Assembly: GCF_030463535.1 (NCBI RefSeq)
Contig: NC_132893.1
Coordinates: 17,964,027 to 18,028,026 of the forward strand
Length of the DNA stretch: 64,000 nucleotides
Source of the DNA: Salminus brasiliensis
Taxonomy: Eukaryota; Chordata; Actinopteri; Characiformes; Bryconidae
Direction of reading: 5' to 3'
How positions within the stretch are numbered: position 1 is the first letter of the stretch; the number at the start of each line of letters is the position of its first letter. Shown here piece by piece: positions 36,510-54,839 of this stretch. Position numbers and translations under genes: made by a program. The notes below the pieces were generated by a model. That model had not been told where the DNA came from, did no database searches, and was given only the letters and a program-made list of their open reading frames with translations.

Positions 36510-37203
36510 CGCTGACCAAAGGCCCGACCCTCAACTCATCATGTTCATTTGGACAAATGCAACGCTCCTCATGACTATCCCAGCCGCTGCTGCTACCACC
36601 ACCGCCGCCGCCAACGAGACACGATCAGGCTTTTCACAGGACACATCTGACCAAACTCTACTGTACGGCGCTGTAGTCAGTTAGGGCTGGTCAGATGTTA
36701 AGTAAGAATAACTGGCAATCCTATTCATGGTTTAAAGCAGGAGAGATTGGAATATCCAGATCTTCCTGTGTGGAGTCACTATCTAAACGCGAGAGGCGTT
36801 TGGACAAACGTTAAACGTTGTACTTGACAAAGAAAAAACTTGGACATGAACATGAATATGAGAAGTCCAGGCCAAACGAAACTGAATCTGGTTTTGACTC
36901 ACCGTTTGTTTTTTTTTGCTTTTCAGGGTTTTTGTGTTAGTTTGGGTTTTTTTGTTTTAAAAAAAAGCTAGCTGGCCGTTTAACCTACATTTTATGTGAT
37001 TACATTAAATGCAGTGAACCCCCTTTTTAAAAAAAAAAAACTTCTGCGACTGTAGTACAACAGTACTTTTTATGCTTTTGATCATTGACTGAAATGCTTA
37101 CTCGGGTTGCCTACATGAACGTCAAAGTTCTCTGAGGTGAAAAGCCTACTGTTTTTGTTGAAAGATGGTACAATGTTCTTCACCTGAATGCACAGAGTTG
37201 CAA

Positions 37204-37209
37204 AATAAA
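37204..37209 (+). promoter_or_regulatory. Poly(A) signal AATAAA (proximal, POM121)
   Basis: AATAAA about 0.7 kb after the POM121 stop, in GTTGCAAAATAAAGATTTC. This is a classical arrangement for a shorter 3' end. Confidence 0.55.
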
Positions 37210-39290
37210 GATTTCATTGCTTTTTCTGGCAAATCCCTTTAAAGAAAAAAATCTGATTGGATTACTTATGTTTAAGGGTAGATCCTGCTTGTGGTCACTT
37301 GTCATGCACATTAAAATTGACCCATTTAAACCAAAGCAGATGATTTTAGTGCAACAAGCTCTTCTGTTTATCATATGTGTGCTATTGGCTATTTGACTAC
37401 CTCTCCCATTTTAAGCACCTAATTCCAGTAAATGTTGCATACCTCTCCGTTAACTCGGATTTGATTGATTCTTAAAGGTCCTGTGCTTAGAGTTTTTTTG
37501 GTCGTGTTTAGGATTAATATTCCACTAGCATTGAGGTAGATATCAACACTTTTTCTTTTCTTTGTTCAGACATTATTTTAAAGCTTCCATGTGCTCTCTT
37601 AATTTTTTTTTTTGGGGGGGGGGGAGGGTCCTTTTTATTCAGAGCCAATACCTCACTTTTTACCATGGCCACACTGAACTAATGGTTGACAGCCTATAGG
37701 TAGAGTCAGCTACATTATGGTTGCGTGTGGATTGAGGTGAATTGATGGGGGAACATCACTTACATTCTAGGCAGTTATGTCAATATAATTAATGTGACCA
37801 TAACCTAAGCTGCTCTGATCTCTGTGGCTTAAAAAAAAAGCCCACTCCAGCTCTATTATATTAAACTATTTTGGTTAGATATAGCTTCAGCTCTGCCCAC
37901 TAGTCTCTTGCAACTTCTGTTGGTCGTTTTCCTTGTTTTATTCCTTGTTCTGTGTGCCTTAGTGCATCTGAATGCAGTTTGTGTGCTGTGAATGATGTCA
38001 AAGATCTGTAGTAATGGGTGTACTTGAAAGTAAAAAGCAAATAGAAGACAATTGGCAAGCAATATGAGGGCCCGTTTCCTAGACCATGAATAAGCCTAGA
38101 CATCGACATCGGGGAAACCCTCCCATATAACTTTAACTTCTATGTGACTACTTCTGTTTGGCTTGTTACTGATCTCAGGGGTTCGGTCCACTTCAATGCT
38201 GGGCTCTGAATTTCTCCAGAGCTCGATTCAGTGACAGCAATTTTTTCTTTTTTATACCAATGTGATTTGGAAGATGTTTAAAACTGTCAGAACTTATGCC
38301 AAAAGTGCTACAGAAAATGAGTACATGAAACCACAGGGAGGGCTGCTTTCACTATGAATGTGGTGACTTCAATCTTTTTCTGAATTAAATTTAGATTTCT
38401 GAGCAATTTTTATTTGAAATCCATTTTTTTTTTGTAATTTTGCATGCACATTGTGAGACTTAGCTGTGTATGTACGCTATAGCTTGTGCATGTTCATGAA
38501 ATATGTTCTGCGAACGCTACAATACAGTGAATACTACTGTCATTCCTTCAGGATGGTCAAAGGCCAGAGAGCTGAACTAGATGTAGGCAGTCTGTTGAGT
38601 TGACCACCTGAGCCCCTCAAAAAAAGGTCCTGCAGTCTTATTCAAGAAATTCTCAGGTGTATTTTCAGTGTTTCCGTATCTTCTGGTTTGAAATCCAGCT
38701 CAACCCATTTAGATTTTGTTTTTCTTTACAGAGCACATTTTAAGATGCACAAATTTGGAAGCACAAACCCCCCTCCGCTCTTTACATTTCATCTTTTAAA
38801 AAAACAAAAAAAAAAAACACCCACCCACATTAACTTTCTGTACACTTTTATTTTTCTGTTATTTTCTTAGCCCCTAGCGTGGTATTCTTTATGTGAGTCT
38901 TAACCTACTAAGTAGTTTGTAAATAAGTAAAGTTTCTGTGTGCCCAGAATGATGGGTATAGCAGCAGGGGACCAGGCTTTTCATTGTTATGGAGCCCTAC
39001 CAAATAAACTGAACGTATTGGACACATAGACTGTTGGGAAAATGAGATGTATGTTGAGAGCTGGTTTTCTCAAGCTGTGAGTGTCTGGGAGCTGTTTTGT
39101 GCATTGAGTGATGTTTTTTTCTGGATGTTTTGCTGTAAGCGTGTTCTGATGGCAAGTTTGTGTGTGTGTATTAAGACTGTTTGCTATGAACCCATGGAAG
39201 GGAGTATGAGTATGAGTGCGTGTGATTGGAGCAGCGTATTAGAATAAACCCTGTGTCTGCTCAGTGTTCTGGTGGTATGTACTGGTTTTC

Positions 39291-39296
39291 AATAAA
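39291..39296 (+). promoter_or_regulatory. Poly(A) signal AATAAA (distal, POM121)
   Basis: The last of a cluster (39003, 39243, 39291) before the transposon relic at 39560. Likely the distal end of POM121 transcripts. Confidence 0.45.
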
Positions 39297-39559
39297 AATG
39301 TGATAAAGTGCTTGCCTGGATTAGTAATACAGAGCTTTGATGTTAACTGCTGAACTGGGCATAAGAGCTATGTTGACTAGGGTTGAGTATTACAATCAAA
39401 TTTGATGGTCCTGAATGAATTACTCTAATAGTAGATAGTACTGGGAGAGATAAGTGTCAGTGAGCATGTTATGAAAATCAACAATGTGTTGAACAGATTC
39501 ACAGAGCACAAGCAACACCCTATTTTTAAACACTGCCTTTAAATATAGGTAAGGAAAAG

Positions 39560-40065
39560 AGCACACAAAAAGTTTGGCCATCCTACATGGTCAGTACCCA
39601 ATAACACCTTTCAGTTCCAGTTTGGGTTTTTTTGCTTTTTGAACCCATTCTTTCATACAAAAGGTTTGTAGTTTTGTGGGATTCTTGGGCTGTACTGAAT
39701 GTGCTGCTCTTTTCATGTATATCCATAGATTTTTAATAATGTTTGGGTCAGGGGACTGTGAGGGCCATGACAAAACCTGGTTTTGGAGGGTTTGTTTCCA
39801 TCATTGTCCTGCTATACAACTAGATCTGCTTTTCATCTTCAGCTTTTTTTTCTTTTCTTTTTTTTTTTTTTTTTTACAGACGGGGTGACGTCAGCTTCCA
39901 GAATTTGCTGGTATTTTACTGAATCCATCCTTTTTTTTACCAGTGAAACATTTCCTATGATACTGCCTTGAACACAAGCCCAAAGAATGATTGCTCCACC
40001 CACATGCATAACAAGCCTTTTTCCTAACAATGGCTTGAAACCAGCATTCCCAAACTTTTACCTGG
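39560..40065 (-). mobile_element. Tc1-like transposase relic
   Basis: On the - strand, GGAIILWACVQGS (about 39990-40030) and MDSVKYQQILEAD (about 39890-39930) are followed after a frameshift by SWPSQSPDPNIIKNLW (about 39720-39770). This is the Tc1 order (G-S-I-M-L-W-G, Y-x-x-I-L, then W-P-S-Q-S-P-D-L-N-P-I-E-N-L-W). The final catalytic Glu is replaced by Lys, and a T-run at about 39853-39878 breaks the frame. It is inactive and sits between the 3' ends of POM121 and NSUN5. Confidence 0.85.
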
Positions 40066-40608
40066 TGCCCCCCAGAAAAAGAATACACTAATCTAAAATA
40101 TTGTAAAGAATGGTCCATCTATAATTATATGCATTTCTACACACTCAACTATTTACAGGAACCTATTTTGACCATGGGTGCCGGTACGTTTACATGCCAC
40201 TGTATATACTACGACTGGAACATTGAAAAACAAACAATGTATTGTAAAATTAATATTAATTATTATTTTTGCCATATTATCCACCATTACTTGCCCTTAA
40301 ATGTTTTAGTACATCATTTTTAGCTCTAAAAGATTAAAAAATTATAATAAAATAGTTGAAATAATACAGTTCAGATATAAATTATGAAAGTTTCCAAATG
40401 ACACCCAGCCCCATGTAATACAGAATCTTCCAGCTTTGCTTTCTCAAATTGTATCAATCTCTACATAAACATGCCAAATCTGCTGGCTGCAAGAATGAAC
40501 ACTCACTGAAGAACATTCAAAAAACACATATCGTCAAACATGGCTTTATGAAACATAAAAAAAAACACCATATTGCATCATTCATATTCCAAAAAGTAAA
40601 ACAGAATT

Positions 40609-47621
<7,013 letters not shown>

Positions 47622-47848
47622 GTTCTCCCACCACCGCTTTACGCCAATCTCAGTAAAACTACGATTGCTGTTTCTCCAGATCTCATTTACACACGTTTTC
47701 AGAACCGATCTGTTTCCTCATGAGAGAGCCATGCTTTCCTTACTGGAGCCAGCTACTTTTCGGCAGCGTCAGCGCGACGCTTTACGGCCTAGCAGTGCTG
47801 GCGACTCGCCGCTAGAGGGAGACAAACGCCCTAGTGATTAGTACAGCA

Positions 47849-47850
<2 letters not shown>
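47622..47850. promoter_or_regulatory. nsun5: Likely NSUN5 promoter/5' UTR region
   Basis: Directly upstream of the NSUN5 ATG on the - strand. The part 47755-47825 is locally CpG-richer than its surroundings (AGCGCGACGCTTTACGGCC). No TATA box was identified. The call rests on position and base composition. Confidence 0.4.
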
Positions 47851-47934
<84 letters not shown>

Positions 47935-47969
47935 ATTATGATTAATTATATATAATAATAATAATAATA

Positions 47970-48018
<49 letters not shown>
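47850..48018. repeat. Compound microsatellite (TG)n(TA)n(ATT)n
   Basis: In order: about 14 GT units (47851-47879), about 26 TA units (47879-47931), a short spacer, then AAT units turning into about 25 ATT/TTA units (47955-48017). It lies 230-400 bp upstream of the NSUN5 start codon. Confidence 0.95.
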
Positions 48019-48020
<2 letters not shown>

Positions 48021-48420
48021 ATTAATAAAGAGTGTGAGCAGTGAGCAGCCACTTCAGCAAATGGGAAGCAGTCCTTCCTCAGCTGGAGAAATGCCTTTTT
48101 GAAGAGTCCAGGAGAGCACATTTGGTGTGTATGAAATCCATACTTTTGATTAGTTGAACATACTTTGTGGTCACAAAAGCAATCAATAGTTTATTGTGTT
48201 GAGCGATGTCTAAAAATATATAAGAAAGGGATGCCATGACGCACAACAGGAGATCATCAGAAGATCATCAGGAGATCACAACTTCAACCCTGACGATGCC
48301 ACAGCCATCCATCACCTCATTCTATACATTTCTTCACAGGCTGTTTTTGTTACAGTGTGTGTAGGACTGACTGTCCTGTATCACGCCTGGGCTGATACAC
48401 TCTTTATAATCTTTCTTCAG

Positions 48421-48665
48421 TGCAAATGGGCAGGGCTGAACTACTGCAGGGTCAGTGGCAAGGGCTAAACTGCTGTGGGCTGAAAGAGCAGGGCTTATCA
48501 ACTAGGCTGAATGGTCGGGGCTAAACTTCTGTAGAGTAAATAGGCAGAGCTGAATTGGTGTTGGGTGAATGACAGATGTAAACTACAGTAGGCTGAATGG
48601 GCACGGCTAAACTACCATAGAGTGAATGGGCGGAACTAAACTACAGAGGCTGAATAGGCAGGGTT
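48421..48665. repeat. Degenerate tandem repeat, unit about 34 bp
   Basis: About seven units of the pattern GGGCAGGGCTAAACTACTG followed by TAGGCTGAAT. Copy B (57154-57225) keeps only about two units. Confidence 0.75.
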
Positions 48666-49094
48666 ATTCAACTGGACGGCTATGGTCTGTATATGGGTCG
48701 GATGAATTGAGAATGGAAAGTTATGTTGTTGAAACGTGAATTTGAGAATGAATAGAAGCAGATATGTAAATATGCTGAGATTTCTGACCTCACGAAAACA
48801 ATAGCCCATTGTATTGGAGCTCAGTTTCCATATTGACTGTATGGATTGAGGAATAAATGGCATTTGAAACTCCAACTATGTTTAAATAAAACTCCAAATT
48901 ATACTAAAAATGTAAACAGTAACTGTACTCTGGATATAACTTTACCCAACTGTAACTTAGACTGAATACAGATACTACAGTTGTGTTTTCTCAATATCTC
49001 TATTCTAACATCCCAAACCTGTACCTGGATGAGGTTTCAGGGGGTTGGGAGAAGTTAAGAGAAGGACGTAGAGCAGACGAGGAGCTTAAATGAA

Positions 49095-49290
49095 AGTCAG
49101 TCATGTTTAATTAATCAAATATTTTTAACAACAGACATTTTTACACAACAGCTTTACACAGGTTCGGGTCTGAGCCTCTTTTGAGCAAGCTAATGAAGAC
49201 AGTGCCAAGGAAAAACTCCCTCGGGTCAAGAGGAAGAAACCTTGAGAGGAACCCATCCTCCTCTGGTCATCACCGGATAGAAAATGATGT
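49095..49290. repeat. Dispersed repeat (GGAAAAACTCCCT family), copy 1
   Basis: Contains ACAACAGCTTTACACAGGTT, CTCTTTTGAGCAAGC, CAAGGAAAAACTCCCTCGGG and AAGAGGAAGAAACCTTGAGA. The same text is at 57475-57690 (the segmental duplicate) and, in part, at 55375-55460 (independent copy). Abundant in fish. Class is not assigned. Confidence 0.7.
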
Positions 49291-49489
49291 TTTTAGTGAG
49301 AGTCTGTGGAGGGGTCAGTCTTATCAGGGGGATGAGTGGAGCTGCTGTTGACGGCCGGAGGGTAGATAGAACATGCAGGCAGATCCATGATGGTGGAGTC
49401 GGTCTGGACAGCAGCACCAGCAGCAGCAGAAACATCCAGTCCGCACTGATCTCACACCAGTATCAACCCAGGCAGTTTCAGCTCGGCAG

Positions 49490-52400
49490 GAAGACAGAAA
49501 GACAGACAGATGGAACGACTGTCAGATGAAAAGGGAGGCAGACAAGCAGAACTAAGCATCTGAAAAGAAATATGAAAATACAGGCAGGCGGAAAGCCAGA
49601 CAGCTGGAAAGATAGAGAGGCAGAAAGACAGGCAGACAAAACAACAGAGTTAAAAAGCTAGACAGATGGAAAGAATGACATATGGAAAGGACAGCAGACT
49701 GAAAGACAAACAGTTATAAAGACAGATGGAATAACAGGCAGGAACAAAGTCAGAAAGATGGAAATGAAAAACAAGACAAGTAAGGCAGATTGAAAGTCAA
49801 ATAGATTGACAAGCAGGCATAAAGACAGACAGATGGAATGACAGGTACACACAAAGACAGGCAGATGGAAATACAGACAGGAAAGGAAATGACACTTGAA
49901 CAGACAGACAGTTGGACAGAGTAGCAGGCATAAAGATAGACAGAAGATGGAAAGAGAGATAGGCAGAAAAAACTGACAAATAGGACAGGCAGCGGAGAGA
50001 TGGAAAAGAAAGGCAGGCATCAGGTGAGAAGGACAGATGGAAAGACAGATAGGTGGAAAGACAAACACAGATAGGTAGAAAGACAGACAGAGGGAAGGAA
50101 GGGTAGGCAGAAAGAAGGAAAGAAAGATAGGAAGACACATAGGCAGAAGGTAGGGAGGAAAGAAAGGCAGGCTTGAAGAGAGACAGACAGATGGAATGAC
50201 AGGCAGGCAGAAAAACAGACAAATGAAATGACAAGCAGTTCAAAAAACAGATAAATGGGAGAAAAGGAAGGAGAAATGGAAAGACACAAAGGCAAAAAGA
50301 TAGACAGATGCAAACACTTGCACAGGCAGACAAGCAGGCATAAAGAGAGACAGACATATGGAATGACATGCAGGCATGAAGAGAGACAGACATATGGAAA
50401 GACATGCAGGCATGAAGAGAGGAAAAGACAGATATATGGAAAGAGAGGCATGAAGAGAGACAGACATATGGAAAGACATGCAGGCATGAAGAGAGGAAAA
50501 GACAGATATATGGAAAGAGAGGCATGAAGAGAGACAGACATATGGAAAGACATGCAGGCATGAAGAGAGGAAAAGACAGATATATGGAAAGAGAGGCATG
50601 AAGAGAGACAGACATATGGAAAGACATGCAGGCATGAAGAGAGACAGATATATAAAAAGACATACAGGCATGAAGAGAGACAGACATATGGAAAGACATG
50701 CAGGCATGAAGAGAGACAGATATATGAAAAGACATGCAGGCATGAAGAGAGACAGACATATGGAAAGACATGCAGGCATGAAGAGAGACAGATATATGGA
50801 ATGACATGCAGGCATGAAGAGAGACAGATATATGGAAAGACATGCAGGCATGAAGAGAGACAGATATATGGAAAGACATGCAGGCATGAAGAGAGACAGA
50901 CATATGGAAAGACATGCAGGCATGAAGAGAGACAGATATATGGAAAGACATGCAGGCATGAAGAGAGACACACATAGGGAAAGACATGCAGGCATGAAGA
51001 GAGACAGATATATGGAAAGACATGCAGGCATGAAGAGAGACAGATATATGGAAAGACATGCAGGCATGAAGAGAGACAGATATATGGAAAGACATGCAGG
51101 CATGAAGAGAGACAGATATATGGAAAGACATGCAGGCATGAAGAGAGACACACATAGGGAAAGACATGCAGGCATGAAGAGAGACAGATATATGGAAAGA
51201 CATGCAGGCATGAAGAGAGACACACATAGGGAAAGACATGCAGGCATGAAGAGAGACAGATATATGGAAAGACATGCAGGCATGAAGAGAGGAAAAGACA
51301 GATATATGGAAAGACATGCAGGCATGAAGAGAGACAGACATATGGAAAGACATGCAGGCATGAAGAGAGACAGACATATGGAAAGACATGCAGGCATGAA
51401 GAGAGACAGATATATAAAAAGACATGCAGGCATGAAGAGAGACAGACATATAAAAAGACATGCAGGCATGAAGAGAGACAGATATATGGAAAGACATGCA
51501 GACATGAAGAGAGGAAAAGACAGATATATGGAAAGACATGCAGGCATGAAGAGAGACAGACATATGGAAAGACATGCAGGCATGAAGAGAGACAGATATA
51601 TAAAAAGACATGCAGGCATGAAGAGAGACAGACATATGGAAAGACATGCAGGCATGAAGAGAGACAGATATATGAAAAGACATGCAGGCATGAAGAGAGA
51701 CAGACATATGGAAAGACATGCAGGCATGAAGAGAGACAGATATATGGAATGACATGCAGGCATGAAGAGAGACAGATATATGGAAAGACATGCAGGCATG
51801 AAGAGAGACAGATATATGGAAAGACATGCAGGCATGAAGAGAGACAGACATATGGAAAGACATGCAGGCATGAAGAGAGACACACATAGGGAAAGACATG
51901 CAGGCATGAAGAGAGACAGACATATGGAAAGACATGCAGGCATGAAGAGAGACACACATAGGGAAAGACATGCAGGCATGAAGAGAGACAGACATATAAA
52001 AAGACATGCAGGCATGAAGAGGGACAGATATATGAAAAGACATGCAGGCATGAAGAGAGACAGACATATGGAAAGACATGCAGGCATGAAGAGAGACAGA
52101 TATATGGAAAGACATGCAGGCATGAAGAGAGACAGTCATATAAAAAGACATGCAGGCATGAAGAGAGACAGACATATGGAAAGACATGCAGGCATGAAGA
52201 GAGACAGATATATGGAAAGACATGCAGGCATGAAGAGAGACAGATATATAAAAAGACATGCAGGCATGAAGAGAGACAGACATATGGAAAGACATGCAGG
52301 CATGAAGAGAGACAGATATATGAAAAGACATGCAGGCATGAAGAGAGACAAACATATGGAAAGACATGCAGGCATGAAGAGAGACAGATATATGGAAAGA

Positions 52401-52745
52401 CATGCAGGCATGAAGAGAGACAGATATATGGAAAGACATGCAGGCATGAAGAGAGACAGACATATGGAAAGACATGCAGGCATGAAGATAGACAGGTGGA
52501 AAGACAGTCAGGCAGAAAGACAAACACTTGCACAGGCAGACAGTTGGAAAGATAGACAAATGGAAGGGAAAAAGGCAAGCAAGAAGAGAGACAGACAGAT
52601 GGAATGACAGGTACTTAAAAAGAATGACTGACAGGGAGATCGAAAGACAGATGGGAATGAGAGGCCCAAATACAGGCAGAAATAAACAGACAGATGCAAA
52701 GACAAACAGCTGGATAGACAGACAGAGGGGCATGAAGACAGACAG
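49490..52745. repeat. Purine-rich minisatellite region, copy A
   Basis: Over 3.2 kb of + strand sequence made of GACAGACAGATGGAAAGACAGGCAG-like words (written here in pieces: GACAGACAGATGGAAAGA and CAGGCAG). The outer parts (49490-50335, 52490-52745) are irregular and the core (50335-52490) is a regular 36-bp array. Strong strand asymmetry: purines dominate on +, pyrimidines on -. Confidence 0.93.
50335..52490. repeat. 36-bp minisatellite core array, about 59 units
   Basis: The unit is CAGACATATGGAAAGACATG followed by CAGGCATGAAGAGAGA, with variants at a few fixed positions (CATATG/TATATG, GGAAAGA/AAAAAGA/GGAATGA, CACATAGGG). Some units are 42 bp (inserted GGAAAA at about 51290 and 51510). 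Near 50400-50600 a 74-bp composite unit repeats three times. Because 36 is divisible by three, translation gives 12-residue periodic peptides in every open frame (MKRDRYMERHAG on +; Cys/Leu/Ser-rich on -). No start, signal or domain supports a protein. Confidence 0.95.
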
Positions 52746-52751
52746 ATAGAA

Positions 52752-52975
52752 GGACGCTAGACGGCGCTGCTGCGAGTCCAGAATCAATAGGTTCATACGG
52801 AGGTTTAGTGAAAACCTTGTTTTGTAAATGATTGATCATTTCATACAGAAAACTGCTCTCAATTCTTCAACCCAGACCAACACAAACACTTAACACTGCT
52901 GTCAGATTATAAACACCTGTAAGCTGCAGTTATTGGACTTCTAGAGGACCACAATCAGACAATCAGCTCCTCAGC
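52752..52975. repeat. Array 3' flank, duplicated at 61281-61510
   Basis: GACGCTAGACGGCGCTGCTG starts both copies, and the similarity continues through TTAGTGAAA, TGATTGATCATTTCATACAG and AAACACCTGTAAGCTGCAGT. No function recognised. Confidence 0.8.
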
Positions 52976-53024
52976 TGGACAGACAGTCAGCAATCAACGA
53001 CTTTTATGGGATTCATTTACAGAA

Positions 53025-53290
53025 ATAAAGATAATTCTTCTGTAAAACCCTCTAAAATATTATATATTATTATAGATGTATGCTCTCTGAGAATGACCAC
53101 CGCTGGCCTCAGCTCGAGCCACGCACCTGGGGGTCAGTCAGCTGAACCAAAAACGGCTCCGTTTAAGGAGAAAGCAGCTTCACGGTGGAGCGGTCGGTTA
53201 ACGGTCTCCACCTGACCAGAGTCCCGAACCAAACCATTCAGCGTGCTCACAATCAGCCTCCAGCGTCATAAACAGGCACGAGGAGGAGGA
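53025..53290. repeat. GC-richer duplicated block, copy A
   Basis: ATAAAGATAATTCTTCTGTA, then TGTATGCTCTCTGAGAATGA through CTCGAGCCACGCACCTGGGG to AACAGGCACGAGGAGGAGG. It matches 63123-63176 plus 63313-63530, with 63178-63312 missing here. A 40-codon frame (53091-53215) is shared, but changes between copies are mostly amino-acid changing, so coding is not supported. Confidence 0.8.
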
Positions 53291-53529
53291 GGAAGCATAA
53301 ATTCAGTGTAAACCTTCTACCTGCTTTGTTGTTTTAATGTATTGTAGATGTTTTTATGGACGTATGTTAATCTGCTGACTACTCAGTTTGGCCATCTGTA
53401 TATGATGGGTTTGGATAGTGAATGAAATATATTTCTATATTTGTGTTGTAATCATGGTGACTCCTGGGTCTGTTCACCACCAATGTAAAGAATGATCATC
53501 TCTGGACCTCAGAGATGGATTATGCAGTT

Positions 53530-54170
53530 TAAAGTCCCTTAGAGCAATAAGGTTGGTGTACGGGGACCCCTTCCATTTTCTCAAATAAGAAATGCGTTTG
53601 TAAAGCCGGGTCAATTCTAATATTTTAGGGGGCTACGAATCAGCCATGTGACATTAGTACCCCAGCTAGATGTTAGGGAGATGAAGGACGATGAGTTTGC
53701 ATTTACTCAAATAGGCAATGCGTTTGTTAAGGAAGCATCAAATAACATGAGACATAGGGGTCTGAAACTTAGCATGCCTCAGCTTGGTCATAGGAAGATG
53801 GAATATGCAGACTCTGAAGACTCTAGGTCAAAACATTGGCTTAGGGCGCCCCTTTCCATTTGCTTAAATAGGAAGTGCTTTGAAGTGGAAAGATCTTAAC
53901 CTATTATTCAGGGGGCTGCTGACCAGCTGTGTGACTTAGGGGCCCCTTAGGGGCATACGTACATTAGGCCTTAGGGCAGTTTGTTTTGCATCGACTCTTG
54001 CCAACCCTTTCCATAAGTAAAACGGGTGGTGTATGGCAACCTTTTCCCTTTGCTCAAAGGCAATGCTGTCAATGCTTTGATGTAGGAGAGGTCATATTAA
54101 TATTTTAGGGGTCTATAGACCAGCCATGTGCGAAAGGGGCCCCAATCTAGGCACATATAGACTAGGCCTT
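53530..54170. repeat. Diverged tandem repeat, four units of 130-190 bp
   Basis: A shared word set (CCATTTGCTCAAATAGGAAATGC-type, written in part as TTGCTCAAATAGG) recurs at about 53568, 53697, 53849 and 54037. Later in the units is TATTTTAGGGG-CTA...CCAGCCATGTG at about 53628, 53905 and 54105. No coding or RNA feature. Confidence 0.7.
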
Positions 54171-54202
54171 AGATGTTTAGAACTAGGCTCAGAATCTCTA
54201 AC

Positions 54203-54818
54203 TACAACCCCAATTCCAGTGAAGTTGGGACGTTGTGTAAAACAGAATATGATGATTTGCAAATCCTTTTCAAGCCATATTCAATTAAATAAACTACAAA
54301 GACAAGATATTTAATGTTCAAATGGATAAACTTTATTGTTTTTGCAAATATTCACTCATTTTAAATTTGATGCCTGCAACACGTTCCAAAAGCATTGGCA
54401 TTTGATGTTGGTTTTAGAAACGTTGTTCCTAAACTATTGGACTATTTGCTTTCCCATCCTTGCCTGTGAACGACTGAGGAGAAGGGGATGCTCCCTTTAT
54501 ACCCAATCATGATACTCACCTGTTTCCAATTAACCTGTTCACCCGTGGAATGTCCCAACAGGTGTTTTTAAGCATTCCTTAACTTTCCCAGTTTTTTGAT
54601 GCCCCTGTCCCAACTTTTTTGGAACGTGTTGCAGGCATCAAATTCAACATGAGTGAATATTTGCAAAAAACAATTTAGTTTATCCATTTAAACATTAAAT
54701 ATCTTGTCTTTTTAGTTTATTTAATTAAATATGGCTTGAAAAGAATTTGCATATCATTGTATTCTGGTTTTATTTACATTTTACACAGCATCCCAACTTC
54801 ATTGGAATTGGGGTTGTA
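54203..54818. mobile_element. MITE with about 190-bp terminal inverted repeats
   Basis: Left end TACAACCCCAATTCCAGTGA, right end complement TACAACCCCAATTCCAATGA. The arms stay alignable inward through CAAGATATTTAATGTT and GCCTGCAACACGTTCCAAAA on both sides, leaving a middle of about 200 bp. The first and last bases are TA, as expected for a TA target duplication, which fits a Tc1/mariner-like mechanism. No coding capacity. Confidence 0.9.
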
Positions 54819-54839
54819 CTTAAGGGGCCAACCGACCTG

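Larger units (their letters stand above)
36510..39310 (+). other. pom121: POM121 3' UTR
   Basis: Follows the TAA at 36507-36509. AATAAA signals lie at 37204, 39003, 39243 and 39291. The last, just after a TGTCTGCTCAGTGTTCTGGT stretch and before GTGATAAAGTGC, is the distal candidate. Homopolymer runs (37610-37625 T and G, 38805-38818 A) occur within. The extent is inferred from signals only. Confidence 0.5.
48420..53290. repeat. Segmental duplication, copy A
   Basis: A block of shared sequence in the same order as copy B (57150-63530): 48421-48495, 48818-48890, 49030-49490, a purine-rich minisatellite, 52752-52975, 53025-53072 and 53073-53290. Flank identity looks high by eye (for example 52752-52830 against 61281-61360). 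Copy A lacks the roughly 1.6-kb transposon insertion and about 140 bp (63178-63312) that are present in B. Confidence 0.85.

Noticed and set aside
50335..52490. CRISPR-like array
   Set aside because: Units are contiguous with no unique spacers, and the context is vertebrate.
49797..52796. A 999-codon - strand open frame as a protein-coding gene
   Set aside because: It is a by-product of 36-bp units. Alternative frames on both strands are also open, with no domain, splice context or non-repeat anchor.
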